A stretch of 64,000 bases of DNA. It comes from Magnetospirillum aberrantis SpK. Lineage in GTDB: Bacteria; Pseudomonadota; Alphaproteobacteria; Rhodospirillales; Magnetospirillaceae. The stretch lies in NCBI RefSeq assembly GCF_011022235.1, contig NZ_JAAIYP010000038.1, positions 124,001 through 188,000 of the forward strand, in the 5' to 3' direction. This document shows positions 63,682 to 64,000 of this stretch, one piece after another. The notes below the pieces were generated by a model, which was not told the DNA's origin, made no database searches, and saw nothing but the letters and a program-made list of their open reading frames with translations. The position numbers were made by a program, and so were the translations under genes. How positions within the stretch are numbered: position 1 is the first letter of the stretch; the number at the start of each line of letters is the position of its first letter.

Positions 63682-63984
63682 TCAGCCGGCGGTGATGTCG
63701 GTGATGCGCAGGATGGTGAGGTCCTGGCGGTGGCCGTTCTTGCGGCGCGAATTCTGGCGGCGGCGCTTCTTGAAGATGATGAGCTTCTCGCCACGGGCCT
63801 GGGCGACGACGGTGGCCTTGACCTGGGCGCCGGCCACGACCGGAGCGCCGATCTTGTCGCCGACCATCAACACCTGATCGAGCACGACCTCGGAGCCCGC
63901 TTCACCGGCCAGCTTCTCGACGCGGATCACGTCGTCCTTGGCCACCTTGTACTGCTTACCGCCGGTCTGAATGACTGCGAACAT
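63682..63984 (-). CDS. rplU: Ribosomal protein L21
   Basis: 100 residues starting [20 protein letters not shown], ending [15 protein letters not shown] then [16 protein letters not shown] 63984 has AGGAC upstream; a GTG one codon earlier is possible. First gene of rplU-rpmA. Confidence 0.96.
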   Translation of the reverse strand: MFAVIQTGGKQYKVAKDDVIRVEKLAGEAGSEVVLDQVLMVGDKIGAPVVAGAQVKATVVAQARGEKLIIFKKRRRQNSRRKNGHRQDLTILRITDITAG

Positions 63985-64000
63985 CACGATTCGTCCTGAG

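Overview
The window reads as chromosome of a high-GC alphaproteobacterium, most likely a Rhodospirillales member of the Magnetospirillum/Rhodospirillum type. The grounds are codon use, a polyhydroxybutyrate (PHB) locus with a class III-like synthase, a SAM-II riboswitch ahead of metZ (an alphaproteobacterial leader class), alphaproteobacterial-type LexA boxes (GTTC-N7-GTTC), and several conserved hypothetical genes that look familiar from that order. No magnetosome gene, rRNA or tRNA gene was seen. Everything was read by eye; no database search was run.

Layout. 0-1.8 kb: two tandem paralogous proteins, the complete one ending in a degenerate EAL-like domain. 1.9-5.7 kb: a metallophosphatase, hldE (LPS heptose) and the queuosine genes queF-queG. 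5.8-7.1 kb: an XRE regulator, an AT-rich gap and an unrecognised gene. 7.2-11.6 kb: the PHB cluster (phaR divergent from a small PhaE-like gene, phaC, phaA, phaB). 11.6-14.6 kb: a minus-strand operon (DUF1285, CoA-type Nudix hydrolase, CCA transferase, a secreted OmpA-like protein) with 1-bp stop/start overlaps. 14.6-21.3 kb: a MoxR / DUF58 / BatA-DUF4159 / GATase-like membrane operon. 21.4-25.9 kb: an envelope M23 peptidase, bactofilin, CorA, a DUF2934 protein with a Lys/Pro/Ala tail, and a TPR-glycosyltransferase-like protein.

25.9-43.7 kb (minus strand): a compact podovirus-type (T7/BPP-1-like) particle cluster. In transcription order it encodes two unusual head genes (one a likely permuted NlpC/P60 protein), a small protein, portal, a Bbp19-like protein, scaffold, capsid, a small capsid-linked protein, two tail tube/nozzle proteins, two fibre modules, large terminase, a small coiled-coil membrane protein, a SleB-type endolysin and a GTA-type 3TM holin. 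No integrase, replication gene, RNA polymerase or recognisable ejection (internal core) protein is present, and both flanks are ordinary chromosomal genes. A chemoreceptor-like gene sits on the opposite strand between scaffold and capsid. Three perfect LexA boxes lie within 1.5 kb at the promoter end: in the promoter region of the cluster, next to a strong sigma70-like promoter that reads into the portal operon, and directly upstream of a small gene beyond the S24 repressor. The simplest reading is an SOS-inducible, domesticated or defective particle locus, possibly a gene-transfer-agent-like element. This is the most interesting part of the window.

44.8-64 kb: housekeeping genes. These are fabI, metZ under a SAM-II riboswitch followed by a terminator, apaG, folE, a radical SAM activase-like gene, two tandem TrkH potassium transporters, a glycine-zipper lipoprotein, pmbA, a secreted M23 peptidase, two previously uncalled tiny genes, a uracil-DNA-glycosylase-family gene, a bestrophin-like channel, a protein ending in a FliM-like CheY-binding motif, and the minus-strand run rplU-rpmA, obgE-proB-proA, nadD-rsfS-rlmH.
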